64,000 nt of DNA from Anaerolineales bacterium (GTDB lineage: Bacteria > Chloroflexota > Anaerolineae > Anaerolineales > Villigracilaceae), in NCBI GenBank assembly GCA_030834895.1, contig JAUQXA010000026.1:44253-108252 (forward strand), read 5' to 3'. Below are positions 18,077-28,884 of this stretch, piece after piece (the stretch's first letter is position 1; each line of letters begins with the position of its first letter). Made by a program: the position numbers and the translations under genes. The notes under the pieces were generated by a model, which saw nothing but the letters and a program-made list of their open reading frames with translations, searched no databases and had not been told where the DNA came from.

Positions 18077-18828
18077 GAATTATTCGCCCGAGACAAATCT
18101 ATACCCAGACTAACAAAAACTTCATCTGCAGACTTACTCCCATCAAGCCAAAATTCTTTAGTGCCGCCATAAAAAGTTTTGATTACGAAATGAAATCCTT
18201 TCGCTTGTTCAAGCATATAAACTATGATTTCCAACGCAATGCAGATTGCTTTTTGGGCGTCATTTTTATTAAGATAGGGCAGATAATTAAATTCTTTGTC
18301 CAAAAATTCTTTTTCATCAGGGTCTGGATAAGTATCGTAAACTATCCCTCTAACAGCGTTTTCATCAGTTTGAACAAACTCGTGTTCAAATATTACTCTG
18401 CACGGATTTCCATGTGAAACACTATTTCTTAATTTTTTTAGTTCAATCACCTTGCGATCTATTTCTGCTGGGACAGGAGCAAATTTTTGTTCGTTCCAAA
18501 CGATCTGCATCCTCGTGCCAAAAGATAATGTTCGCCAGCCTTTCAGATTTTTTTCAGTAATAAATATTCTATCTTCAGGTTCAATATACCAACTTGAGTC
18601 GCTGTTATCGAAATAGTGATAGGCTAAGTAATTCAACAGACTATCTACTGCGTAAAAGCTATGCAAAATACATGAACTGGACAAACGCCATTCAATTAGA
18701 AAATCATCATGCCCATTGATTTCCTTTATTTCTGAAATTTGCCGCAATTCATCCAACGCTTGAGCAAGATGTTGCTCAAACGGACTAATAACAACAGAAT
18801 ATTTTCTTCTTCCGCCTGGAAACTTCAT
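18073..18828 (-). CDS. Unknown protein with a HEPN-like RNxxxH motif
   Basis: I do not recognise this 251-residue protein as a named family. It is mainly alpha-helical and contains KKLRNSVSHGN (131-141), an R-x4-H motif (R134, H139) of the kind that forms the ribonuclease site of HEPN proteins. The DNA is clearly more AT-rich than mfd and pth on either side, which suggests transfer. Its TGA overlaps the mfd ATG as ATGATG, so Mfd translation is probably coupled to it. A role in defence or RNA cleavage is possible but unproven; the motif alone is short. Confidence 0.55.
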   Translation of the reverse strand: MKFPGGRRKYSVVISPFEQHLAQALDELRQISEIKEINGHDDFLIEWRLSSSCILHSFYAVDSLLNYLAYHYFDNSDSSWYIEPEDRIFITEKNLKGWRTLSFGTRMQIVWNEQKFAPVPAEIDRKVIELKKLRNSVSHGNPCRVIFEHEFVQTDENAVRGIVYDTYPDPDEKEFLDKEFNYLPYLNKNDAQKAICIALEIIVYMLEQAKGFHFVIKTFYGGTKEFWLDGSKSADEVFVSLGIDLSRANNS

Positions 18829-18839
18829 AGATTATCCGT

Positions 18840-19424
18840 TTATGCTTCCCGCACATCACCGTTGAACTTATTCATCGCCGCGTTCAACCCTTTCATCACA
18901 AACTCAAAGACGGCGTCGGTGGCGCGATCCAGCACATCGGGTAGGAGTGTCATGTCGTCCTTCGAGAACTGCTGCAAAACGTAATCCTTCGGGTCCATGC
19001 GCCCAGGCGGACGCCCGATGCCGAGGCGCAGGCGCGGAAAATCCTTTGTCCCGAGTTGTTCGATGGTTGAAGCCATACCACGCTGACCACCAGGTCCACC
19101 GCTGGCACGGATGCGAATGGTACCGAGGGGCAGGTCAAGGTCATCATGAGCGACGATCAGGTTTTCCATCGGCAACTTGTAGAAATTCAAGAGTCCCTGC
19201 ACCGATTGTCCCGAAAGATTCATATAGGTCTGCGGCTTGGCAAGGATCAACTTTCGTTCCTGATACAACGCGGACGTGACAATGGCTTTCGATTGCAATC
19301 GCATGCCTTGCGCATTCAGCCGCACGGCGATGCGGTCAATCAGCATGAAGCCGATGTTGTGACGGGTGTCTTTGTATTCGCGTCCTGGGTTACCCAGTCC
19401 GATGATGAGGAAGGTTTCGGTCAT
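18840..19424 (-). CDS. pth: Peptidyl-tRNA hydrolase
   Basis: Pth releases tRNA from peptidyl-tRNAs that drop off the ribosome. The 194-residue protein has IIGLGNPGREYKDTRHNIGFM, giving N12 and catalytic H22, and downstream LAKPQTYMNLSGQSV and VAHDDLDLPLGTIRIRASGGPGGQ-type motifs, all hallmarks of the family. Complete. It lies upstream of the HEPN-like gene and mfd on the same strand with a 12-base gap, so they may form one transcript. A GGTAAATGGTGATTGGTGATT word repeat sits just before its start. Confidence 0.94.
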   Translation of the reverse strand: MTETFLIIGLGNPGREYKDTRHNIGFMLIDRIAVRLNAQGMRLQSKAIVTSALYQERKLILAKPQTYMNLSGQSVQGLLNFYKLPMENLIVAHDDLDLPLGTIRIRASGGPGGQRGMASTIEQLGTKDFPRLRLGIGRPPGRMDPKDYVLQQFSKDDMTLLPDVLDRATDAVFEFVMKGLNAAMNKFNGDVREA

Positions 19425-19443
19425 GGTAAATGGTGATTGGTGA

Positions 19444-20031
19444 TTAGTTCTTGCGGAGGCGGAGAATCAATGAGAAGAAGGCAAACAAGACGAGGGTGAT
19501 CAATGCCCCACGCGCGAAGTTGGAATTGATCAAGGTTGGTGTCACCGAGACAGGGTTGGCGGGCAGGGATGTGGGTGAAGGAAAAGTCGGAAGCGCGGTG
19601 ACGGGTTGCGCTGTCAAGGCGGGCAGCGGAGTTGAAAACTGCGAGGGAAAAGTTGGCGATGGCGAGGGGGTGGGCAGTGGAACGTCGTTGCGAATCTTCA
19701 AGTCCGAGACCACCGCGTCCTGCACGGAGCCATCCTGCAGAGTCACTCGCAAATGCAAGACGTAGTCACCGTCAGTGAGGGCTGTCGTGTCCCAGACGGC
19801 GATGACGGGCTCCTTCACGGGCTGGGAAAAGGTCTGGATGGTGAACCAACTGTCGGCGGGGTTGGAGGCGTAGGAAAAAGCCAGTTCGGCAGAGGCAAAG
19901 TTCGGAACGTCCATATTCCCCACGATCTCCACCTGTCCGCGCAAAACAGCTCCAGACTGAGGCGAAGCAATCGAAATATTCGCCGTTTGGGCCAGAAAAA
20001 GGGTTACAAAAACAAAGAGATGCTTGAACAT
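19444..20031 (-). CDS. Secreted or membrane-anchored protein with P/T/S-rich linker
   Basis: Unknown family. The 195-residue protein (start at 20031; an alternative ATG at 20052 adds seven residues) has a signal peptide (MFKHLFVFVTLFLAQT...A), a beta-rich Ig-like domain ending in VLHLRVTLQDGSVQDAVVSDLKI, a Pro/Thr/Ser-rich linker of about 50 residues, and a C-terminal membrane segment followed by RLRKN. This places the domain outside the cell, anchored at its C-terminus. The domain begins ISIASPQSGAVLRGQVEIVG, common in bacterial surface Ig-like modules. Confidence 0.65.
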   Translation of the reverse strand: MFKHLFVFVTLFLAQTANISIASPQSGAVLRGQVEIVGNMDVPNFASAELAFSYASNPADSWFTIQTFSQPVKEPVIAVWDTTALTDGDYVLHLRVTLQDGSVQDAVVSDLKIRNDVPLPTPSPSPTFPSQFSTPLPALTAQPVTALPTFPSPTSLPANPVSVTPTLINSNFARGALITLVLFAFFSLILRLRKN

Positions 20032-20191
20032 GGCAATCGGTAAGTTTAACATGAAGAATGGATGGGGTCAAATTTTGAAAATTTCGGAATTGAAATGCGC
20101 CGACAATTCTCGAATATTTAATTTTCTGGTAAACTCAGGGCGTTCAAGCTAATACATGGCGGGGAAGCCCGCTTACCCAGGAGATCAAGTT

Positions 20192-20566
20192 ATGGCAAAA
20201 TCCCGTTCAGACCAGATGGTGGAACGCCTGCGCACGCTGCAGGCAGCCGCACCCGATATCGAAGCCTCCGCCGTTGTCTCTGTGGACGGTCTCATCATGG
20301 CTTCAGCCTTGCAGCAGGGGGTTGAAGAGGATCGTGTTTCAGCCATGTCCGCGGCAATGCTCAGCCTCGGCGAGCGCATTTCAGGTGAACTGGGACGCGG
20401 CGGGCTAGAGCAGGTTTTCATCAAGGGCGACAAGGGTGCCATCGTGCTGACAGCCATCGGCGAGGAAGCGGTACTCACAGCCATGTCACGCCCGGATGCA
20501 AAATTAGGCATGATCTTTCTGGAGATGCGCCGCGCCGCCGAAGACCTGCTCAAGTTGATCGGATGA
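20192..20566 (+). CDS. Roadblock/LC7 domain protein (MglB-like)
   Basis: A 124-residue single-domain protein of the Roadblock/LC7 superfamily: ASAVVSVDGLIMASAL, then the helix VSAMSAAMLSLGERI and the strand QVFIKGDKGAIVLTAIGEEAVLT. Members such as MglB regulate small Ras-like GTPases. No MglA-like GTPase is visible nearby. The ATG at 20192 follows CAGGAGATCAAGTT; the ORF can extend to 20156. It is followed by a strong hairpin and pyrG. Its partner is unknown. Confidence 0.82.
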   Translation: MAKSRSDQMVERLRTLQAAAPDIEASAVVSVDGLIMASALQQGVEEDRVSAMSAAMLSLGERISGELGRGGLEQVFIKGDKGAIVLTAIGEEAVLTAMSRPDAKLGMIFLEMRRAAEDLLKLIG

Positions 20567-20605
20567 ACAAGAAGAAATTTTTTCACCCAAATAATTTGCA
20601 ACCCC

Positions 20606-20637
20606 GAATGGGGAGGGCTTAAACGCCCTCCCCATTC
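20606..20637 (+). terminator. Hairpin after the Roadblock gene
   Basis: GAATGGGGAGGGC (20606-20618) pairs perfectly with GCCCTCCCCATTC (20625-20637) around TTAAAC; the tail TCTTTGTATTTT is weakly T-rich. Confidence 0.65.
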
Positions 20638-20661
20638 TCTTTGTATTTTAAGTCACAGCCA

Positions 20662-20713
20662 GTGACAGTCACTTTGGACAATGGACCAGAAATAGTCAAC
20701 AAGTGACTGTCAC
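20662..20713 (+). repeat. Paired GTGACWGTCAC palindromes in the pyrG leader
   Basis: GTGACAGTCAC (20662-20672) and GTGACTGTCAC (20703-20713) are each palindromic around one base and together form a long-range inverted repeat. CTTCTTTTAGGAG follows, containing the pyrG ribosome site. The same pair recurs at 47427-47462. Confidence 0.65.
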
Positions 20714-20733
20714 CTTCTTTTAGGAGATTTGAC

Positions 20734-22344
<1,611 letters not shown>

Positions 22345-22359
22345 GGCAAAGCAGACAAC

Positions 22360-22391
22360 AAAAAAGCCCCATCGTAAGATGGGGCTTTTTT
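22360..22391. terminator. Bidirectional terminator pyrG / pilin
   Basis: A perfect stem runs from AAAAAAGCCCCATC (22360-22373) to GATGGGGCTTTTTT (22378-22391) with a GTAA loop, between convergent genes. Confidence 0.92.
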
Positions 22392-22416
22392 CTAACAACT
22401 TCACAATTGGTACGGA

Positions 22417-22572
22417 TTACACACCGCTGAGGCTGGAGTTCACTTTGCTGAACACGTTGCCGATGATGGGTCCGAGGATCATGAGGGCCGCGATCACGAC
22501 GATGGCAACCAAAACGAGAATTAGAGCGTATTCAACAAGACCCTGACCTTTTTCCTTGGGGGCAAATAACAT
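22417..22572 (-). CDS. Flp/Fap-type pilin subunit
   Basis: A 51-residue prepilin of the Flp class: a short basic leader (MLFAPKEKG) ends before QGLVEYALIL, the typical Flp cleavage site and Glu5-Tyr6 motif, followed by a long hydrophobic helix and a short tail. Tad machinery assembles such subunits into thin adhesion pili, but no tad genes are visible here, so the pilin is an orphan locus. The ATG at 22572 follows AAAGGAGACTACTACA; the longer ORF start at 22617 lacks this support. Confidence 0.85.
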   Translation of the reverse strand: MLFAPKEKGQGLVEYALILVLVAIVVIAALMILGPIIGNVFSKVNSSLSGV

Positions 22573-22627
22573 TGTAGTAGTCTCCTTTCTCACAAATTTC
22601 CTGGGTAGGTCTCCCAAGATTGAGCTT

Positions 22628-22655
22628 ATTTTACATCGTCCATAAAATAGCGCAA
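22628..22655 (-). promoter_or_regulatory. Candidate promoter of the Flp pilin gene
   Basis: On the minus strand TTGCGC (22655-22650) and TAAAAT (22633-22628) are 16 bases apart, 56 bases before the chosen start. Confidence 0.4.
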
Positions 22656-22743
22656 GGGAAGCAAGTACTATTTACCTAACAATTATGACAGCTAACGAAA
22701 AAGAAAGTAGACCGAACATGCTTGGGACTGAAGCAAGGACAAA

Positions 22744-22802
22744 TGCCAAGCAATTGGCAAATATCTTCAAAATTGCCTCTCCAACTAAAATGCGATTATA
22801 CT
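22744..22802 (+). promoter_or_regulatory. Candidate eno promoter with an upstream inverted repeat
   Basis: TTGCCT (22773-22778) and TATACT (22797-22802) are 18 bases apart. Just upstream TGCCAA (22744-22749) and TTGGCA (22754-22759) form an inverted repeat with a GCAA centre, a possible regulator site. Confidence 0.4.
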
Positions 22803-22822
22803 TGGCGCATTCTTCACAATAA

Positions 22823-24133
<1,311 letters not shown>

Positions 24134-24154
24134 CCCAAAGATAACATTCTCCTG

Positions 24155-24191
24155 AATGCCGGAAGACCTTTTACGATCTTCCGGCATTTTT
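24155..24191 (+). terminator. Rho-independent terminator of eno
   Basis: AATGCCGGAAGA (24155-24166) pairs with TCTTCCGGCATT (24177-24188), followed by TTTTGTATTTTTA. Confidence 0.85.
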
Positions 24192-24202
24192 GTATTTTTA
24201 AG

Positions 24203-24230
24203 TTGACAAAGTCTATAAAATGGTTATAAT
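24203..24230 (+). promoter_or_regulatory. Strong sigma-70 promoter of ROK regulator 1
   Basis: TTGACA (24203-24208), a 16-base spacer and TATAAT (24225-24230), both consensus. The ATG follows only 30 bases after the -10. Confidence 0.8.
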
Positions 24231-24256
24231 TAGTTTGTTGCTCCAACATACTAATT
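24228..24256 (+). promoter_or_regulatory. XylR/ROK-type operator palindrome
   Basis: The left arm AATTAGTTTGTTG (24228-24240) and right arm CAACATACTAATT (24244-24256) match at 12 of 13 positions around CTC. The site overlaps the -10 box and the start region. TTAGTTTGTTG is the known half-site style of Firmicutes XylR repressors, so autorepression by ROK 1 is the likely reading. Confidence 0.75.
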
Positions 24257-24259
24257 CCT

Positions 24260-25489
24260 ATGACAAAAAAGACAGCTGAACAGGCCTTCGTACGCGAAAG
24301 GAATTTATCATCCGTCCTGCGGTTGATTCACACACAGTCGCCCATTTCACGCGCGCAGCTTGCAGTCATCACCGGTCTAAACAAATCCACAATCTCAAGC
24401 CTGGTAGACGAATTACTAATGCGGAATTTGGTACATGAAACAGGAAGCAACTCCGGTGCAACCGGACGTCCGGCCACTTGGCTGGAAATTAACCCGCAGG
24501 CAGGCTTGATCATCGGCGTGGAGCTGGGCGTTGATTTTGTTTCAGTTGCGGTAACAGACTTAATGGGAAATATTCTTTGGCGACGCAGAGAAGATACAAA
24601 CCCTGCTGAAGACCAAAATAAAATAATTGAGCAAACACTGCAAGTCGTTAAAGAAGCAATCTGTGTCAACAAAAAAAAAGGCTCTCGCTTTTTTGGAATC
24701 GGCGTTTCCATGCCCGGGGTTGTGGATTTGAAAGAAGGGGTTCTGATTTTCGCTCCAAACCTGGACTGGCGGAATGTGCCTTTCAAGAAGATATTTTCAG
24801 AGTCTACAAAATTAAACACCTTTATTGAAAATGACGCGAACGCCGCCGCCTTTGCCGAGCATCTGTTCGGAACCGCAAGGGAAAACCAAGATTTTATTTT
24901 TGTCTTTGCCGGAGTGGGGATTGGAAGCGGATTATTCTTAAATGGACACTTATATCGCGGCATGAATGGGTACGCAGGCGAGATTGGACACTCCCCCATC
25001 ATGGATGAGTCATCTCCTACAGTGTGCCACTGCGGTAATCGCGGTTGTTGGGAAACTTACGCAAATCAACAGTCAATTATTCAGCGAGTGCAAACACGCC
25101 TCGAAGCAAACAACCATACCAGCATTATTCCAAAACTTATTGCAGAACAAAGACAGCAACTTTCCATATCCATAATCAAACAAGCCGCAGACTTAGGCGA
25201 TGAAGAAGCAATTGAATCCATTACCGAAGTCGGTCATGCAATGGGAAAGGGGTTCGCGGGCTTGATCAACATCTTCAATCCTGAAAAGATCATTCTTGGT
25301 GGACCCCTTAGTGTCATAGGCGAATATCTCCTGCCTGCCATAAAAGAGACCATCGCTCATCATTCATTTTTACCTAAAATTGACCAACGGGTTGAAGTGG
25401 AATTGTCTTCTTTCGGTCCCGATGCAAGTTTGGTCGGGGCAGTTGCCATCGTCGCGGACGATGTGTTCGCAAAACCAATGAGTATCTAG
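24260..25489 (+). CDS. ROK family transcriptional regulator (XylR-like) 1
   Basis: A 409-residue repressor-type ROK protein. The N-terminal winged helix-turn-helix (about 10-65) contains SRAQLAVITGLNKSTISSLVDELL. The ROK/sugar kinase-like domain follows, with IGVELGVDFVSVAVTDLMG as phosphate-1-like region, a DxxDA-like ENDANAAAFAE loop and the zinc motif CHCGNRGCWE. Such regulators leave DNA when a sugar binds. It heads the operon for a dual-class sugar importer and sits directly behind a palindromic operator. The likely inducer is xylose, glucose or a related sugar. Confidence 0.9.
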   Translation: MTKKTAEQAFVRERNLSSVLRLIHTQSPISRAQLAVITGLNKSTISSLVDELLMRNLVHETGSNSGATGRPATWLEINPQAGLIIGVELGVDFVSVAVTDLMGNILWRRREDTNPAEDQNKIIEQTLQVVKEAICVNKKKGSRFFGIGVSMPGVVDLKEGVLIFAPNLDWRNVPFKKIFSESTKLNTFIENDANAAAFAEHLFGTARENQDFIFVFAGVGIGSGLFLNGHLYRGMNGYAGEIGHSPIMDESSPTVCHCGNRGCWETYANQQSIIQRVQTRLEANNHTSIIPKLIAEQRQQLSISIIKQAADLGDEEAIESITEVGHAMGKGFAGLINIFNPEKIILGGPLSVIGEYLLPAIKETIAHHSFLPKIDQRVEVELSSFGPDASLVGAVAIVADDVFAKPMSI

Positions 25490-25497
25490 CTATAACT

Positions 25498-25509
25498 AAA
25501 GGAGGTGAT
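25498..25509 (+). other. Orphan Shine-Dalgarno-like site in the leader of the fusion SBP gene
   Basis: AAAGGAGGTGAT is a perfect complement of the 16S 3' end but lies about 90 bases before the true start. The ATG at 25508 is too close to be served by it, though it would open a 21-codon frame (MTRKPRDPL...). A matching GGAGGTG lies about 90 bases before the other SBP gene at 34001. Confidence 0.55.
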
Positions 25510-25592
25510 GACCCGGAAACCCAGAGACCCGCTGATAGTCCAATATAGTGTCGTTCAAATTACCAAAACATAAAACATGTAAGGAGAGAAGA

Positions 25593-27902
25593 ATGAATAA
25601 AAAGTTGTTTGCTCTTTTGAGCATTTTGGTCATCGCTTCCATGGCGCTCGCCGCCTGTGGCGGTGGTCAACCCGCTGCGTCAGAAACAAAGCTTGCAGTC
25701 GGTATCGTGCTCCCGACCAAGGACGAACCGCGCTGGATCCAGGATGAAACCCGCTTCAAGGAAGCTTTCACCAAAGCCGGCTATGATGTCGAAATCCTCT
25801 TCAGCCAGGGCGATTCCGCAAAGGAAAAAGCCAATGTTGAAGCCTTGATCACCAAGGGCGTCAAAGTCCTCGTCATTTGCCCGCAGGACGGCACCGCCGC
25901 CGCTGCCGCCGCTGACGCTGCCCGCGCAGCCGGCGTGAAGGTCATTTCGTACGACCGTCTGATCCGCGATACCGACGCCGTTGATTACTATGTGACCTTC
26001 GACAGCGTCGCTGTGGGCGAAGCCCAGGCCCAATACCTCGTCGACAAAGCCACCGGCTCCGGCAACCCGCTCTACCTGTATGCTGGCGCCGCCTCCGACA
26101 ACAATGCCTTCCTCTTCTTCGAAGGCGCCTGGAATGTCCTCCAGCCCAAGATTGCTGACGGCACCTTCGTCATCAAGAACTCCAGCGAAGCAGTTGCCCT
26201 CCAGGACAAGGCCACCCTCACCCGCGATGAAATGGCCAAGATCCTCGGACAGGTCACAACCGACTGGAAATTCGATGTCGCCAAGAATCTCGCCGAAGCC
26301 AACCTGACCGCTGCTAAACCTGAAGACAAGGGTGACGTCTTCATCCTCGCTCCCAATGATGGCACTGCCCGCGCCATTGCCGATGCCTTTGCCGCTGACA
26401 AAGATGTCAAGAGCTATGTTGTTACCGGTCAGGATGCTGAAGAAGCCTCCGTCCAGTACATCATCGACGGCAAGCAGTCCATGACCGTGTTAAAGGATGT
26501 CCGAACCTTGGTTAGCGACGCTATCGCCGCGGCCGTTGCCTATCTCGAAGGCAAGACCCCCGAGAAGACCACCACTTACAACAACGGCAAAGCCGAAATT
26601 CCCGCCAAGCCCTCTGTTGTCATCACTGTGGACAAGTCCAACGTTAAGGAAACTGTAATCGACTCCGGTTACTGGCCCGCCAGTGACTTCACCGGTCTTG
26701 ACGAAGCCGCTGCTCCCGCCGGCCCTGCGGGCAAAGTGGAAGTCTTCTCCTGGTGGACTGGCGGCGGTGAAGCTGCCGGTCTCGAAGCCATGATGGGTGT
26801 GTTTAGTGCCCAGTACCCCAACATTGAATTCATCAACGCTGCTGTTGCCGGTGGCGCGGGAACCAATGCGCGCGCCGTCCTGGCCACCCGCCTGCAGGCT
26901 GGCGACCCGCCCGATAGCTGGCAGGGACACGCTGGTCAGGAATTGATCGGCACCTATGTTGCCGGCAAACAGATCGAACCACTGAACGATCTTTATGAGT
27001 CCGAAGGCTGGCTCAAGGTCATGCCCGAAACCCTCATCCCGCTCATCTCAAACGATGGCAACATCTACTCCGTGCCGGTGAACATCCACCGCGCCAACGT
27101 GCTGTGGTACAACCCCGGTCTGCTCAAGGACAATGGCGTTGAAGTTCCCACCACCATGGACGAATGGTTTGCCGCCATGGATAAATTGCAAGCCGCCGGT
27201 GTCCAACCGCTCGCTCTCGGCGAACAGTGGACCAAGATGCACCTGCTCGAAACCGTCCTCCTTGGCACCCTTGGCGCTGAGAAATACAATGGCTTGTGGG
27301 ATGGTTCCACCGACTGGGCAAGCCCCGAAGTCACCACTGCGCTCGAAAACTACAAGAAGGTCCTCACCTACGCCAACACTGACTCTGCCTCTCTTTCCTG
27401 GCAGGATGCCGCGCAGTTGGTCGTCAATGGCGATGCCGCCTTCAATGTCATGGGCGACTGGGCTGAAGGCTACTTCCGCGAACTCGGCAAGACTCCCAAG
27501 GCCGATTATGGTTGGGCTGCCACCCCCGGTTCCGTTGGTGTGTTCCAGTTCCTCTCCGACTCCTTCGTCCTCGCTGTTGGTGCCCCTGATCCCGAAGGCG
27601 CTACCGCCTGGTTGAAGATCGCCGGTTCCAAGGAAGGACAGGAAGCGTTCAATCCTGTCAAGGGCTCCATCTGCGCCCGCACAGACTGTGACAAGACCCT
27701 TTTCGGTGAATATCTCCAGTCCGCCATGGATGATTGGTCAACCAACGTCGTGGTCGGCTCGCTGACCCACGGTGTGGTTGCCAACGACTCCTGGAAGACC
27801 GAAATCGACACCGCCCTCGGCCTGTTCATTGCAAGCCAGGACGTGGCAACCTTCCAGTCTGCGCTCGTTGCCGCCTGCGCTGCTTCAGGTCCCTGCAAGT
27901 AA
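25593..27902 (+). CDS. Fused double sugar-binding lipoprotein: ChvE-like (CUT2) plus GtsA/MalE-like (CUT1)
   Basis: A 769-residue lipoprotein: signal peptide with lipobox LAAC (C22) and a GGGQ linker. Residues about 27-365 match ChvE/XylF-type binding proteins (GIVLPTKDEPRWIQDE, KVISYDRLI, VLKDVRTLV). After an Ala/Pro/Gly linker (about 369-378), residues about 379-769 match extracellular solute-binding protein family 1 (KVEVFSWWTGGGE, LATRLQAGDPPDSWQGHAG, SVPVNIHRANVLWYN). These two families normally work with different ABC importers, and genes for both follow. The ATG at 25593 has AAGGAGAGAAGA before it. No stop or frameshift separates the halves. Confidence 0.88.
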   Translation: MNKKLFALLSILVIASMALAACGGGQPAASETKLAVGIVLPTKDEPRWIQDETRFKEAFTKAGYDVEILFSQGDSAKEKANVEALITKGVKVLVICPQDGTAAAAAADAARAAGVKVISYDRLIRDTDAVDYYVTFDSVAVGEAQAQYLVDKATGSGNPLYLYAGAASDNNAFLFFEGAWNVLQPKIADGTFVIKNSSEAVALQDKATLTRDEMAKILGQVTTDWKFDVAKNLAEANLTAAKPEDKGDVFILAPNDGTARAIADAFAADKDVKSYVVTGQDAEEASVQYIIDGKQSMTVLKDVRTLVSDAIAAAVAYLEGKTPEKTTTYNNGKAEIPAKPSVVITVDKSNVKETVIDSGYWPASDFTGLDEAAAPAGPAGKVEVFSWWTGGGEAAGLEAMMGVFSAQYPNIEFINAAVAGGAGTNARAVLATRLQAGDPPDSWQGHAGQELIGTYVAGKQIEPLNDLYESEGWLKVMPETLIPLISNDGNIYSVPVNIHRANVLWYNPGLLKDNGVEVPTTMDEWFAAMDKLQAAGVQPLALGEQWTKMHLLETVLLGTLGAEKYNGLWDGSTDWASPEVTTALENYKKVLTYANTDSASLSWQDAAQLVVNGDAAFNVMGDWAEGYFRELGKTPKADYGWAATPGSVGVFQFLSDSFVLAVGAPDPEGATAWLKIAGSKEGQEAFNPVKGSICARTDCDKTLFGEYLQSAMDDWSTNVVVGSLTHGVVANDSWKTEIDTALGLFIASQDVATFQSALVAACAASGPCK

Positions 27903-27929
27903 GCCTTGTATTAGGTAAGCCTTGTGTTA
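27900..27929 (+). repeat. Tandem TAAGCCTTGTRTTA repeat at the fusion SBP stop
   Basis: TAAGCCTTGTATTA (27900-27913, starting with the stop codon) is repeated as TAAGCCTTGTGTTA (27916-27929). Confidence 0.55.
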
Positions 27930-27933
27930 AAAT

Positions 27934-27965
27934 GGTTGAGGCTCCGCATACGCGGAGCCTCAACC
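27934..27965 (+). other. Intercistronic hairpin after the fusion SBP gene
   Basis: A 14-bp perfect stem, GGTTGAGGCTCCGC with GCGGAGCCTCAACC, has an ATAC loop and no T-tract. This fits an mRNA stabiliser that lets the binding protein be made in excess over the permeases, as in malE-malF, rather than a full terminator. Confidence 0.7.
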
Positions 27966-27996
27966 CCAAAATGCCCGGTCGAAAAAGAGGCAAGCC

Positions 27997-28884
27997 ATGA
28001 ACAGAGATAGAGATCGTTTTCTAAATATCTTGCTTGTATCCCCATCCATCCTGGCCGTATTAATCTTCATCTATGCTTTCATTGGCTGGTCCGTCCGTGT
28101 ATCGTTGAGCAAGTGGAAGGGGTTAACCGCAGATTACACGTGGAATGGAATTAAGAATTATCTTGACCTTTTTGCTGACCCGCGTTTCCATGTGGACATT
28201 CGCAATACTTTGATTTTCACGGGGGTATTCGTCATTGGTAGTGTTTTGCTTGGTTTTTTTCTCGCCGTCCTGCTTGACCAGGGATTGAAAGGCGAGAGCT
28301 TTTTCCGCAGTTTATTTCTCTTCCCCATGGCAATTTCATACATCGTGACCGGCACCGTCTGGCGCTGGCTGATGAACCCCGCAACAGGCTCACGCACCAG
28401 CGGATTCAACCTTCTGTTTCAATATTTGGGGTTGGATTCGCTTGCAAATGCATGGCATACCACTCCCACCTGGGGTATTGCGGCAATTGCCCTAGCCGCA
28501 ATCTGGCAAATGTCCGGTTACACCATGGCGCTTTACCTTGCAGGGCTGCGAGCGATTCCACAGGAACTTAGGGAAGCAGCGCAAATTGACGGGGCAAGCG
28601 AATTCCAAATTTATCGCTACATCATGATCCCACTGCTTGCGCCTGTAACGCTGTCAGTTCTTATTATTCTTGGGCACATGTCGCTCAAGGTATTCGACCT
28701 GATCATTGCCGTCGCGGGCAAACAACTTCCCCTGGATGTGCCAGCCATCTACATGTGGCAGGTCACTTTTGACGGCTTGTTCTATGGACGCGGCGCCGCA
28801 ATTGGCATCCTGCTTTTGATAAGTGTTGCCGTGCTTATTATCCCCTACATCCGCCACACCCTTAAAACGGAGGCGGAACAATGA
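27997..28884 (+). CDS. CUT1 sugar ABC permease, GtsB/MalF-like
   Basis: A 295-residue inner-membrane permease with six predicted segments. The cytoplasmic EAA loop that docks on the ATPase reads LREAAQIDGASEFQIYRYIMIPLLAP. This belongs to the CUT1 class, which normally works with a MalK-type ATPase and an SBP family 1 binding protein. The C-terminal half of the preceding fusion lipoprotein is the natural partner. It overlaps the next permease by ATGA. No CUT1 ATPase lies in this operon; the only candidate in the window is at 46303. Confidence 0.88.
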   Translation: MNRDRDRFLNILLVSPSILAVLIFIYAFIGWSVRVSLSKWKGLTADYTWNGIKNYLDLFADPRFHVDIRNTLIFTGVFVIGSVLLGFFLAVLLDQGLKGESFFRSLFLFPMAISYIVTGTVWRWLMNPATGSRTSGFNLLFQYLGLDSLANAWHTTPTWGIAAIALAAIWQMSGYTMALYLAGLRAIPQELREAAQIDGASEFQIYRYIMIPLLAPVTLSVLIILGHMSLKVFDLIIAVAGKQLPLDVPAIYMWQVTFDGLFYGRGAAIGILLLISVAVLIIPYIRHTLKTEAEQ

